Of a DNA stretch of 64,000 nt, positions 32,396 to 44,317 are shown in pieces. The DNA is from Pterois miles (taxonomy: Eukaryota > Chordata > Actinopteri > Perciformes > Scorpaenidae). The stretch's first letter is position 1. Each line of letters begins with the position of its first letter. Below the pieces are notes generated by a model. It worked only from the letters and a program-made list of their open reading frames with translations, searched no databases and was not told the DNA's origin. Location of the stretch: the NCBI GenBank assembly GCA_947000775.1, contig CAMQGK010000567.1, positions 496,001 through 560,000 on the forward strand, in the 5' to 3' direction. Made by a program: the position numbers and the translations under genes.

Positions 32396-34807
32396 TGTCA
32401 CAAATTTTTAACCAGTGGGAAAATTTCCTCACTATGACATCCCTAGTACACCATTAAGTCATAGTTTGCTTGCTTGATATCATCTTTTTTTTTTTTTTTC
32501 AGAAAAGTACATGCAGCAGCACCGTCAAGCAATTACTTTGTGGTAGTCAAACATCCAGTTAACCGGCTGTTTTTTGGAAGGAGTTTTCCTGCTTGGAACC
32601 AACAAAGGACGGCACAGAAAGAGGGCCAAAACATTCCCTGCATGCATTGCACTACGCATCACTGTGTGATTACATCTTGGTCACAGACTCATTGTCGAAT
32701 ACATTCCTAACAAAAACTGATAAGATTATTGTTACACGACCATGGAGGGACATTGTTGACAAGTGACGTGCATTTGTTTCTTTTGTCTGTTTTGGTGTAT
32801 GAATCGATGATACATGACCTCAATAACAATAACGTTCAATAATGATTTAAAGCTGCCATAATTACAGTAATAATCATATGGAAGAAAACTTTGGTTCAGT
32901 ATAAATACAGATTTTTTTCCTGCAGAAAATGGAGATTTCATTGCCAAGAAAAAAAGACAACCTCAATAAATACATGCTGAAAAACAACTAATTGTGCTCC
33001 ACTGGCTGATTTCTGCTGCAGTCCAGAAAAAAACAGAACCAAAAATGCTCATGATACCAGAACCAAAGTAATACTGCTTTAGCTGAAACTATATTCTGAA
33101 GATATCTTTAAGTTTCTCTATTTAACTAGAATGCATTGTTGTGAAACATAGTTATTATCATTACTTGTCATATCATGGTGGATGGTGCCACTGGCATGTA
33201 TAGTAGGTCAGGCCTTCACTGGTCTAAATTCCTCCACACACTCACCACGATCATTAGAAACGGGTATCGGAACGATTTTACTGCTCTTGCCGATACTCCT
33301 TATTGGTTTGCTTCTTTTTCTGCTCTAACACATCCAGGTTAAGAAAGAGCTTCTTCCCCCAGGCTGTCACTCAATGCCCCCTCACTGTCCTCCAGCTGAT
33401 GTCACAGCCCAGCTGTGACACTTCTATGTCAAGTCATTAACAAGGACAGAGGAGGAAGTTTGGAGCAACCATGAGATGTATGTGATCTGACCAGTAAATC
33501 AGGGAGAGAGCAGCCTGGGCTGACATACAGCCCTGAGAGCAGCATTTAAACACACTGTAACAACAACTGTATCCTTGCCTGGAGCAGAAAACAAGGCCAT
33601 GTGTCAGTAGTAGGATTTCTGTGAACTCATTCAACATGTTTGTCATAGTTCACTACAGGCGCTGTCACCAACAAGATGCTCAGCTTCAAATTCATGGGTC
33701 TGAAACATTGCCACACAGCAATAGACCCATGAAGTGTGAAGTTGAGCGGCATGGTACATTGTTTCATTATCAACATCGCGATGTGTGCATGTGCTGTAGT
33801 CACATCGTAGGACGCGCGACGTCAGCAAGTCAACTCAAACATGTAATCTACATCTTTTTTGCGGCTTGGACGTTTCTCATTTTCCCATGACTAATCCAGT
33901 GTTTCCCATTAACTACCTGCAGTCTAGGTTGGCCCACCACAGTTTCATAATGAACAAAATATATTTTCACACTTTTTGGGTCCACGTCAGGTCAGAGATA
34001 GTTGATCGCTTTCATACACTTCCTGCATCATTCTGAGCAGGGCTGCAATTAATGATTATTTTCAATGTTGATTATGTTCTTGAATAATCCATTAGTTGTT
34101 TTGTCTATAAAATGTCAGAAAATGCTGTAAAATATCAATCAGTGTTTCCCAAAGCCCAAGATGACATCCTCAAATGTCTTGTTTTGTCCACAACTCAAAG
34201 ATGCTCAGTTTACTGTCATAGAAATAATCAGAAAATATTTACATTTAAGAAGCTGGAATGAGGGAATTTAGAGTAAAAAAAAAATGTTTGCTCAAGTTAC
34301 TTAATTTTAGATTTCTAAGTTTTAAAATGGTCTGTGAATCCTTCCTGGTGGTGCATTCATGTGCTGATGTGAGGTCATTCATTAAAACCTGCACACAAAC
34401 TGATATTAGTGTAGAATGGATTAGAAAAACTATTTTTTAAGTGGAAGACAGTTTTAGCTACACAACAGCACATAAACACACCACACGACATCAAAATCAG
34501 ATCTATGCTACCACTGGATGATCAGGGCTGGAAGACCTTCATGATAGTTCAAAGACGTTGCTCTGTAAAACAGCGACGCTTTGACAAGAAAACGACAGAC
34601 GACAACCATCACATGTAATGCATAAAGACTGTTGTAGTGCATCAGTTAATGATGCTGAGGTGAGCACAGCAGGACAGGGAAAGGGCAAGAAGAGGAAACA
34701 CTGCAGCTATCAGATGCCAGATGCTGCTGGAGCTGTAACAAAAATCTTTCTGATGAATGATGGACGAGTTGGTCAGACATAAGAGTTTTTATAGAGTCAC
34801 CATTTTT
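32396..34807. other. First intron, central part
   Basis: About 2.4 kb with no recognised exon or complete transposon. Open frames up to 89 codons (33621-33890) are not conserved-looking. Confidence 0.4.
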
Positions 34808-34945
34808 AAAGCTGAAGTAGGCAGAAATTGCAGCGCTTGGTATTTCCTAAACTGATCTCAACATGGCTGCTGGGTCACAAACTTTCTCTTTCATTTGTGA
34901 GTGACTGACTGCCGCCGACATTGAGTGAACAGCCAATAGGAGATC
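34808..34945 (+). repeat. TTAAAG-CTGCAG MITE family, short fragment
   Basis: Starts AAAGCTGAAGTAGGCAGAA, the same terminal sequence as 41019 and 45764, and shares 'tgagtgactgac' and 'gccaatagg'; the rest is lost. Confidence 0.45.
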
Positions 34946-35044
34946 GGTGTCGTGGACAAGCAGCTACTTTCCCAGTAAAGTCTCCACTGCACATTTAGTT
35001 CAGTTTAGCAGGTTGTCAGCCCGCCATGACGATGGTCTGCCGCC

Positions 35045-35218
35045 CGGCTGCTGCACTTTACTTATTACTGTTCTGCTTATTTATTTTATTGCCAATTTCC
35101 TTCATTGCACCTTCTCTTTTACTTGTTACTATATTGTATTCATCTGTGCTGTTGTTGCTGCTGCTATGACACCCGAATTTCCCTCCGGGGATTAATAAAA
35201 GTTCATCTTATCTTATCT
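35045..35218 (+). repeat. LINE 3' tail with CTTAT repeats, copy 1
   Basis: Ends ATGACACCCGAATTTCCCTC..GGGGATTAATAAA followed by TCTTA repeats, identical in design to 48225-48332. A 5'-truncated non-LTR insertion. Confidence 0.65.
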
Positions 35219-35219
35219 T

Positions 35220-35560
35220 ATAACTTTAGCGAGTGTCTGACAAACAAGGTATGTGTTTGTGCTACATTAGCAGCTGCTAACTGCTAGCGTTGCTGGTTCC
35301 TACGTGCCTGCTATGGCATAACTTCAGCGAGTATCTGACAGACCGTGCGTGCGTGGCGGTGAGCAGGAGTTTGCCGGTGGTGTTATAGCTGTGAACGTAG
35401 CTGTAGCAGACAGTGTGTGGACAGTTTATCTGTTAGTGAATAAATGCTACAAGGCTACAAGCTACAACTTCTCAGCTGGAAGTCCAGAGCCAACTTCCTG
35501 TATCTTGTCCTCTGAGTTTTCCTCAGCTTTTTAATTAATTATTACTATTTTTTTAATCTG
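35220..35560 (+). repeat. Unclassified dispersed repeat, copy 2
   Basis: Best-preserved copy of the family also seen at 30805 and 37790 (inverted): 'gtctgacagaccgtg', 'ggtggtgttatagctgtgaacgtagc', 'agtgaataaatgctacaaggctacaa', 'ccaacttcctgtatcttg', 'tttttaattaattatta'. Confidence 0.6.
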
Positions 35561-37352
35561 TTTAAATGGTTAATTATTAACATGCCTAACTAAATGTTTA
35601 ACTAGATGGTGAATCTGAAACAAATATCAAAACATCAGGAGTGACACTGTTAATTGTTCCAGTGCAAAATGCAGTCTAATCAGTTTTACAGATTTCCGAT
35701 AAAGGGGAGTGTGTTTACTTCCTGAAAAGGATGTTGTCACGTACAGTAGTCCATGAAACAACCTACCTGAGGCAGACCGCGTGACATATGGTAAACAAGA
35801 AAAAAAAAATATATATATATTTACAGCTGACACTACACATGTAGCTATGGGAACCAAGGTACAACCCAACCCAACCAAATATCTGACTCATACACTGATG
35901 CAAATTGCATCATGGTATGTATCATGTGCTCTTTAAGGGAAGTGCCATCCCGAACAATCTGTTCTTTCACACCTCAGAGAGACACGAGACCTGAACAGAC
36001 TGGTTCCCTCTCGGTCTCTATCCTCCATCTTTCACCCCCTCCTTCCAGGAATGTGCCAGAGCAACATGCACAGGCTGTTTGGCCACATGTGACTCATGGG
36101 AGTTCTCTTTAGGTTTACAACACAATGTTTACAACCCAGCCCCACAATTTTGGGTGCAGTTTGGCTTCAATATGGAGAAGACAGTCAAGTGCTTAAAGCA
36201 GACTAAACCTGTAGTCTAACACAGCAAAGACAAGCAACACCAACTTAACGATGTATAAAAAAGTGAGAGGAGCGCTCCTCTGGCATTCACTTGTTTCCAA
36301 ACCTTTTTTCTAACATCAACTACACCACACTAAGGCAACGAACACAACAATTCATATGTTCAGGTGATTATACACTAAAGAAAACATACCCATTGATATT
36401 AGATTTTCATTTTTTTAACCAATTTATCCCACCAAATGTTACCCGTGAATCATAATTTTACTTTACATCAATAGGCAGCCATTAGAGTTGGGTTTGAGAC
36501 CTCAATTCTGTTTTGGTACAGACTGTAATGTGTCTAAGTAATGAAAACTGTTGAGTACTATTTTTCCATGGTCAGCTGATTTATTATTATTTTTTTTAAT
36601 TAGTCAGTTCATCATATATTGTGTGGTATATAATGGAAAAAGTTGCTCAGTGCTCATGACAATAAGAGCCCGAGGCAAATACTTGTTATGTTTTGTCTGA
36701 CCAACAGTCCAAAACAATAGTATCAAATGTACAATAATATAAAACAGACAAAAAGGAGAAAATCCTCACATTAATGTTTGATATTTTTGCTTGATAACTG
36801 CCTTCTACAATCAATTGATTACCAGAATTCTTATTTATTTTCTGTTGATAGATTAAAAGACTAACATGTTTACGCACCAGATCAGATAGTTCTGATTTAA
36901 ATTTTATTTAGGTGAACTTTGGCATTCTTTCTCAAAAGGACCAGGGTGTAATTGGGTGATCTATAGGCAGAAGTGGAATATTTATTTAATATTAAGTATG
37001 TTTTCTGTAAAATCACCTGAAAATAAAAATTGTTGTGTTTTCACTACCTTAGAATGAGCCATATATATCTACATAGGGAGCAGATCCTCTTCACAGTCCA
37101 CCATCTATTAACTTTACCTGCTTGGGCCAGAGTCCGTAATGTTACTCGCTCTCATCGCCACCGCTCTCTCTCTCGCTTCACCACTCACTTCCCGTATAGA
37201 CACACACACTCTGCACATTGGCTCTGTTCCAGATGACCTACACTACTCTTACAACAAGACACAGTTTCGCGTCAGCCATCTTAGCTCTTTAACACGCTTG
37301 GCCCATAGGAGAAGCTTCAGTTGGTTGCAATCTGCAACCTCATTGCTAGCTG
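35561..37352. other. First intron, distal part
   Basis: No exon or clear element. The short frames (35912-36112, 37030-37236) are Ser/Thr/His-rich and of no recognisable family. Confidence 0.4.
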
Positions 37353-37553
37353 CTGGGGCTGGAACGATCTCCTGATTCAATACTATCACGATACTTGGGT
37401 GCCGTGATACTTGTGCTGCAATATTACAATTTATTGTGATTTCTGTTAACTTTTTTTAACACTAGACCAGTCTAATCATGCACTTCTAGGGACTTTTACT
37501 TTGGAAAATCTCTAAATTTATAGAGAAAAATGTTTAATTTTCAGCATGTATGT
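37353..37553. repeat. Dispersed repeat, copy 2 (partner 12917-13195)
   Basis: Begins GGGGCTGGAACGATCTCCTG and matches 12917-13195 through 'ttttcagcatgtat'. It runs straight into the TA/CA microsatellite. Confidence 0.55.
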
Positions 37554-37562
37554 AGTCAGATT

Positions 37563-37564
<2 letters not shown>

Positions 37565-37660
<96 letters not shown>

Positions 37661-37686
37661 CACACATATATATAGATAGATATATA

Positions 37687-37727
<41 letters not shown>

Positions 37728-37758
37728 TAGATAGATAGATATATAGATATAGATAAAA
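37565..37758. repeat. Compound (TA)n-(CA)n-(TA)n-(GATA)n microsatellite
   Basis: About 50 nt TA, 36 nt CA, a mixed stretch, about 45 nt TA and a few GATA units. The open frames of Tyr-Ile and Thr-His repeats over it are artefacts. Confidence 0.95.
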
Positions 37759-37789
37759 TAATAATAATAAAAATAATAAAGTAAAAAAT

Positions 37790-38060
37790 AAAAATAATAA
37801 AGTAAAAAGCTGAGCAAAACTCAGAGGAGCGGCTCGTCATTTTAAGGAGAAAAGCTGGTCCACCTTAAGAGTCCACCTTAAGGGAGCATTGCAGGATACA
37901 GGAAGATGGCAGAGAGACAGAGTGGAGGAGTTGCAGCCTCGTAACATTTATTCACCTATAAATAAACTGTACACACCCAGCTATGTTCACAGCTATAACG
38001 CCACCGACAACCCACACTCACAGCCGCCAACACACACGGTCTGTCAGACATTTGCATGTG
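37790..38060 (-). repeat. Unclassified dispersed repeat, copy 3 (inverted)
   Basis: The minus strand reproduces 'gtctgacagaccgtgtgtgttggcgg', 'ggtggcgttatagctgtgaaca', 'ggtgaataaatgttacgaggctgcaa', 'cttcctgtatcctgcaa' and 'ttgctcagctttttac', as in 35220-35560. Confidence 0.6.
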
Positions 38061-38155
38061 TGTGGATGGCTACAGGGAATACGGGCCTCCAGCAGAGCTA
38101 CAGCTGCTAACGTAGCACAAACATACACACTGCTTGTTGGACGATCGCCAAAGTT

Positions 38156-38205
38156 AAGGCTGGGTTAAGGCTGGGTTAAGGCTGGGTTAAGGCTGGGTGA
38201 CGCCG
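38156..38205. repeat. 12-bp tandem repeat, four units
   Basis: Four consecutive copies of GGCTGGGTTAAG with a variant last unit. Possibly recent slippage, since the units are identical. Confidence 0.9.
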
Positions 38206-38769
38206 GGCAGACACACAGCTGACAACCTGCTAAATTAAATGATGCGGTGGTGGACTTGTACTGGGAAAGTGACTGCATGTATACATGTGTCACCCTGGCT
38301 GCGGTGAACTGGAGACAGTGAACGCAGCACCGTGGCTGCCAACTCAGTAACTGTTTTGTTTTTTTCCCCCAAAATTTGCAATTTATAGATACATTTCCCT
38401 TTGTTTACCCCTTATTTTGAAAACCAGACACAGTATCACGTGTCTACTTCCTCTAACTTCTCCAAGGTGGTCTGTAGCTCTCCGTCACCTCCGTTCTCTT
38501 TATCCATCCATAGTCAGCTCCATCAGGGCTGTTTTGCATACATTTAAAATAAATGTCAGTATATGGGTGCTCTATAGTTGTAGCGTTGGCCCATTTGACC
38601 ACGGAGACGAGAGTGACAGCCGGCTTGACCGCACGTTACCTTTCACGTTTCATGACACGTTTCCTGTCCATGACAGAGTTAAGATGAGATATAAGATAAG
38701 AGATTTTTTTTTATTAATCCCACAAGTGGGGAAATGTTCGCAGCAGCAGTTTAACACGACTCCTATGCA

Positions 38770-39285
38770 TGCTGCTATGCAGCTGCAAAAGCAAAATGGT
38801 AAAATAAATATCTTAAAGTACAAACAGTGAAGTCAGAGATTCAGTTATAAGCTACAAAAGCACTGAAAGCTGAACACACATCTTTCTCTCTGGTCTCTTG
38901 CATGCTTGTTTGAGGGGAGAAGGGGGGATCATTAGGGAGTCTTTGGTTTTAAACCACATGAAAAAGTAGAGCTAGAGAACTTGAACAAACAAAGTGATCT
39001 GTAAATGGTGCCGTAAACAAGTCAGGACTAAAGATGGAGACGCCACAAATCTCTGCTTCCCCTTTTAAAAACTCTGACTTATTGATCTCAGCATGTCTGT
39101 GTGTAAAATAGCACTAAATGTCTATATGTCGTGGCCACTTTTGTACTGCAATGTGTCTCCAGTCTATAGATATTTATATCTATGTGTGTCTTTTCAGCTT
39201 AACAACAATAATATTGTATATCATCTTTTTTTTCTGAAAGCAATATTGTCAGTAGGGAAATTTAAATATTGCCCAACCCTAATTG
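38770..39285 (+). repeat. Unclassified dispersed repeat, copy 2 (partner 32050-32395)
   Basis: Same block order as 32050-32395, with extra sequence at 39000-39170, and the same closing 'aaagcaatattgtcagtagggaaa' and 'cccaaccctaa'. Confidence 0.6.
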
Positions 39286-40560
39286 AGATACACAGGTGAA
39301 TCAATTTTTTTCCCACCCCTACTAAATACTGCCAGATCTTACACACTGCTCCTTTAAATATCTGTCTCCACTAGTCTCAAAATCTTCAAACCGCCAGCCC
39401 TACAAGGCATCATGGCCCCTTCTCCACAGAGTGAACTTCCAGAGCCATATGCTACAGCAAACATAACCGCCACACCTGACACAGACACCTGAGATACAGC
39501 ACAGGCCTGGTTTTTGCTTCTCATCTAGTGCCATCACATTCAAGTCACACAGCTAAGAGTTCGATTTGCCTAAAGATAATACCCAGCAAAAAAACCTAGA
39601 AGACTCTTCCAACCATCTGGATGAAAAATACATTCCACCTGTTGCATAGCAGAAAAAGATTTATCACCCATTTCCCAAGATGCACCTGTCTTAATCTAAA
39701 CAAAGATGGCAGCCATAAATGACATAGCCGATCTCCTTCCTTACCCAATTTGTACAACGTGAACACAGTTGTATTGGCACACACACACACACACACACAC
39801 ACACCTCTTCCTAGAGCCAATATTGTACATTTTCATTTTTCATTCAAAATTACATGTAGCCTAAATATGAATACTTTGCTTGTGTTTTACAAAGAAATTT
39901 GTATTTTTTTTTTTTTTTAAGTTTTCATGCAACAGACAAACCAGAAGAGACTTTAAGGTCTCTGGTACCTCCAGATTCAATATTTTAATGAATCGACAGA
40001 TCTAGCTGTTAGTAAAATTAGATGTTTAGCTCTGTGATTCTCATGTAGTAGTAATACATTAGTTTAGCAGGAGTCAGACTAATTATAAAGAGTAATTAAC
40101 ACTAAATACAACCTTTCTGTAATCTGTGTCAGGGTTAACAGCAAACAGCAGTGTAGAAATGTACCATACACACCCATACAAGAGGGCGTGTGCGCGTGTT
40201 GGGGACAGGTAGGAAGCTCAAACAGGTTTGGTTTAAGTGAACAACACCCTAAACATCGCCACAGAGAAATATAGGACATATTAGATGGTGAATGGCCCAT
40301 AAGAGACAAAATTAGCCTTCCTTTGGCTCTGGCTGCTTTCACACGGCAACAACAAATAACTTTAAACGCCAAAATGCCGTCAAACGTCGTTTCTGTGACA
40401 GTCGCAATTAATAAAAAAGAGAGATGAAAAGAGAAAGGTAAAAACACTCGCCATGTTATTTCACCTTTCAAACGAAACGAACCGCTCCAACACGCGTTAA
40501 CACGCAGGCCCCTGACCAAACCGGCCACCTAACGAGTCTTTAAAAACGTTTCTTTCGCTT
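39286..40560. other. First intron next to the promoter exon
   Basis: Contains an (AC)n microsatellite at 39776-39804 and a T-run near 39905. No exon recognised; the minus-strand frame 40079-40528 runs towards the CpG-rich start but has no family match. Confidence 0.4.
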
Positions 40561-40617
40561 GAACATTCAAATTGGCGTCACGCGTGAAACGACTGTGGTC
40601 CGTTTTGGTGAACTCAC

Positions 40618-40760
40618 CTGTGTTTGTTGCGGTAGCGGCTGCCTGACCTGAAAGCGCCGGTTGGACTGATGAAGCTCTGCTCTGCTCTGCCGACCGCTGC
40701 AGCCGCCTCCTCCGCGCGCTCTGCTCGCTCTGCGGGCGCGTGGCGCAGACGTCAGTTTTG
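40618..40760 (-). promoter_or_regulatory. CpG-rich promoter and non-coding first exon of osbpl3-like gene
   Basis: From about 40480 to 40770 the DNA becomes GC- and CpG-rich, unlike its surroundings. On the minus strand a consensus donor ACACAG|GTGAGT ends a potential exon at 40618, with no ATG-led frame of note. A CRE-like TGACGTC (40748-40754, minus strand) lies at the upstream edge. The first exon and TSS position are inferred; the upper end is approximate. Confidence 0.6.
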
Positions 40761-40914
40761 CAGGTGGCTCACCGCCAGGACAGGTGCATCATGGGAGCAC
40801 AGTTTTTCTAACATTAAATTTAATTGGAATCCAATTGGGGAACTTTATCACATTGTTGACAAATTCTAACAATACATCAGTATCAAACGACACAAAACCA
40901 TAAAATTAAAATAG

Positions 40915-41612
40915 CATCAAATCAGAAATATACTTTTTGATTTCATCACCTTCAGTGTTTCTCCATTTGGGGCATTCAATCAGAAATCGACTGATCTCAT
41001 AGAAAGCCCTTTCCTTCATTAAACCTGCAGTCGGCAGCATATTTTTGGCATCATTGGGCAAAATTTCCAAAACAGCCTTTCAGGATATTGTAATTCAAGT
41101 GTTCTGAGAGAAAACTAGACTTCTGCACCTCCTCATGGCTCTGTTTTCAGGCTTTTAAAGATTTTAGCCCCTGATAGGAGACTTTGGCCAATCACAGCTC
41201 ATTTCAGAGAGAGATAGCGTTCCTAATGGCTGTTCATTCAACGGAGGCAGCTGTCAATCACCGGCAAACTCTGAAACAGAATATTAATTCATATTTGATC
41301 AGCGCAGCCTAGTTTGATTGTTTGATCAGAGACAGCAGACTCCAGATCAGCTCTGATTGTTGTTTTCCTCCGGTCTGTGAAATCGTGCAGCTGCAGAGGA
41401 CACAAAGGCTTTTTCAGATGACCTGTGTCATGCACCACTGTCAGGATATAGTGACCGTTTATAGAAATAATGTTTTTAAGTTATATTTGCTTCATTTCTA
41501 CCCTCTGCTGCTTTAAGATCAAATAAAATCAGAAATATATTTTAAGATCATATTTTTGGTTTCATCATCCTCAGTGTTTCTCCATTTGACCTCATAGAAA
41601 GTGCTTTATTCT
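40915..41612. repeat. Direct repeats of ~95 bp flanking a MITE
   Basis: 40915-41017 and 41519-41612 share 'atcagaaatata.ttt', 'tttcatcatcctcagtgtttctccatttg' and 'ctcatagaaag.gctttatt' in the same orientation on both sides of the MITE. Too long for a transposition target duplication. Confidence 0.65.
41019..41516 (+). mobile_element. TTAAAG-CTGCAG MITE family, copy 2
   Basis: Left end TTAAACCTGCAGTCGGCAG, right end CTCTGCTGCTTTAA (inverted). Interior as in the 16701 copy. No ORF. Confidence 0.65.
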
Positions 41613-42127
41613 ACTATATGAGACATTGTTAGAACCTTAGAAATGTGGTTTGATTATAACAAGTAAATCAACCAGGAGTAACAGAGAAATGTTAGAAATC
41701 CAATTTTTCATACTTGTATATGTGAATGTAAAAAAATTCATGTAAATCAGCTTTTATTGTCACACGTTGTATAGAGTGCTCCAGGGATGACATGCTTTTG
41801 TAGGCCAACCGGGAAGTTAGCATCGCCCTGGTTCCCTCAACATCCTCCACTGGGTTTTGGATTATAGCAAAAAATAAACTCTGTGGCAAAGACACGTTTA
41901 AAATATTTACACATTTTTCAGCAAGATAATTTCCATATGAGCACCACTTTATGATTTTTGAAGTGCGAATGCAAACGCCAGAGGTAAAAAGCTAATGGCA
42001 GGCTATAAAAACTACACCACGGTTATGAGCAGCGTGATGACGTTTTGTGGTCTCATTTAATCACTTGTTCGCAACTGCCTTTTTTAAAACACATAAAGGC
42101 TTAAGAATTGGAGTATTTATTGAGATA

Positions 42128-42762
42128 CGATTGCAAGAAAAAGTATGTGAACCCTTTGGGATTACTTGGATTTCTGCATAAATTGGTCATAAAATGCGTT
42201 CTGATCTTCGTCTAAGTCACAACAATAGACAAACACAGTCTGCTTAAACTGATACCGCACAAAAAAAATATAGGTTTTCACATTTTTATTGAACATAACA
42301 TGTTAACATTCACAGTGCAGGGTGGAAAAAATATGTGAACCTTTGGATTTAATGACTGGTTGACCCTCCTTTGGCAGCAATAACCTCAACCAAACGTTTC
42401 CTGTAGCTGCAGATCAGACCTGCACAACGGTCAGGAGGAGTTTTGGACCATTCCTCTTTACAAAACTGTTTCAGTTCAGTAATATTCTGGGATGTCTGGT
42501 GTGAATCGCTCTCTGGAGGTCATGTCACAGCATCTCAGTCAGGTTGATGTCAGGACTCTGACTGGTCCGCTCCAGAAGATGTATTTTCTTCTGCTGAAGC
42601 CGTTTTGTTGTTGATTTACCTCTATACTTTGGGTCATTGTCCTGGTGCATCACCCATCCTCTTTTAAGCCTCAGTTGGATGAACATCAGAACACATTTTA
42701 TGACCAATTTATGCAGAAATCCAAGTAATCCCAAAGGGTTCACATACTTTCTTTTGCAACTG
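42128..42762 (-). mobile_element. Tc1-like internal-deletion derivative with long inverted repeats
   Basis: Ends CGATTGCAAGAAAAAGTATG and its complement (CATACTTTCTTTTGCAACTG) extend to about 75 bp inverted repeats, with TA at 42126-42127 and 42763-42764. On the minus strand it retains RLKRGWVMHQDNDPKYRGKS and LERTSQSPDI of a Tc1 transposase, but most of the gene is gone. Same subfamily as 31520-32035. Confidence 0.85.
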
Positions 42763-44317
42763 TATCTAGTATTGTAGAACAAAATGTTTAAATGTCTTCA
42801 GCTTGTGTTAACCACAGGCCTTATTTCAGGTATCTAACTAAAACTCCACTTAAAAAACCCATTGACACTCTGGAACTGAAGAGCTAAAATGCTAACTTAT
42901 TTCCAGGTTTTAGGACTTATTCCTGTAGCACTCTACTTTACACAGCACAGCACACCTTCCAACCTCTCAAAGCGCTTTACATTATGTCAGCATTCACCCT
43001 TTCACACACACATTCATACACTGATGACTGAGGCTGCCATGCAAGGAGCCAGCCTGCCCAACAGGATCTAATCTAAATACTCATTCACACACCGATGGCT
43101 CAGCCTTCAGGAGCAATTTGGGGTTCAGTATCTTGGTCAAGAACACTTCAACATGTGGACTGGAGGAGCCAGGGATTGAGCAACGGACCCTTCAGTTGGT
43201 GGGCCACGTGCTCTAAGTGGCCAAGTCACAGACCACAGCAGAAATAATTGAATGATATAATGATGTATCACTGCTGATCAGGGCAGGAGGTTATTTATCT
43301 TCTGTTTCTCACTCATACATGGAACTATTTCTTATATTGTTTTATAGCACCATGTTCCATATACCAGAGTAGGATACATGAACACCATTTGCACATATTT
43401 TGAAACATACAGCAAAATATATATTTACACTGATGAAAGCCAGTTTCTTAAACTTTTATGACACACAGCTGATATTAAATGACACTGCACTCCAAGATAT
43501 TTTTTTTGTTGAGGCCTAAAATACCAAATTTTTGGTTTCCTCGCAACTTTGATTTAGGAAAAGCAAAGTCTAATTTTTGATAATGCATTGAAAAGGTAAT
43601 TTCTAGTAAAAGTAAAACTTTCCAGTTTCAATAAATCAACACCTTTAATGATGGGTTAAATTTAAAAAATACAATTCATTATAAACATTTGTTTTGCATA
43701 TCTTTTTAGTATGATATTTGTGTGTATGTGTACACAGGGCAGGTCATCTCCCACCTCTAACAAGGTCTGAAAAGAGGACTTTAAAGGAAATGAACCACTC
43801 TCATTAACTTACATTTCAAGGGTTCCTCTGTCAGTATCTAGTAGAATTTTTGTCAAACTCCATAACTCCCCTTTCTCATTAAATATTGCTGCTTTTGAGC
43901 ATTCTTCAGTGCATAAATCTGATAAGACTCAACAATGTTGGAAGGAAAAGTTTCCTCACATTAGTGGGTAAAATTTCTCAAGGTTCAAACTGATTTTGAC
44001 AGAGGTTAAAGACAAGAAAGGTTAGAGAACAACGGGTGAATCTCAGTTTGATGGAAACTGCAGCAATATCTTACCTGGTGAAACATGTTGTCTAAGGAGG
44101 CACTGGCTTTGGATGTTTGATGCCACATTGAGAAAGGGGTAAATTGAATATATAGAAGACAGAGCACAGGGTTATGTTGACAAGTGATCAATGAAAAGAA
44201 TCAAAGCACATACAGTGAGGAACATTTTCCTCAAATATCTCAGCTGATAAGACTATTGTCAGGCCATTAAGTAGGCATTATCAGTCATTATAAGCCCTAT
44301 AGCCCCATTTTGGTCAA
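42763..44317. other. Intergenic stretch with a teleost dispersed repeat
   Basis: 42937-43225 holds words such as AAAGCGCTTTACATT, 'ttcacacacacattcatac', GGGGTTCAGTATCTTGG and 'cttcaacatgtggactg', recalled as a widespread teleost repeat. The rest is without recognised features. Confidence 0.45.

Larger units (their letters stand above)
40770..42127. other. Intergenic, with MITE and flanking duplication
   Basis: Beyond the MITE (41019-41516) and its flanking direct repeats nothing coding is seen. It separates the osbpl3 promoter from the rest of the intergenic region. Confidence 0.45.

Noticed and set aside
37518..37840. Minus-strand and plus-strand frames of 60-99 codons rich in Tyr-Ile or Thr-His
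   Set aside because: Translation of TA/CA microsatellite DNA.
40079..40528. 149-codon minus-strand frame near the osbpl3 promoter
   Set aside because: No family resemblance; it is downstream of the putative first exon in the intron.
40669..40869. 66-codon Ala/Arg-rich frame on the plus strand at the CpG island
   Set aside because: Antisense of the GC-rich non-coding first exon; GC-rich DNA lacks stops by chance.
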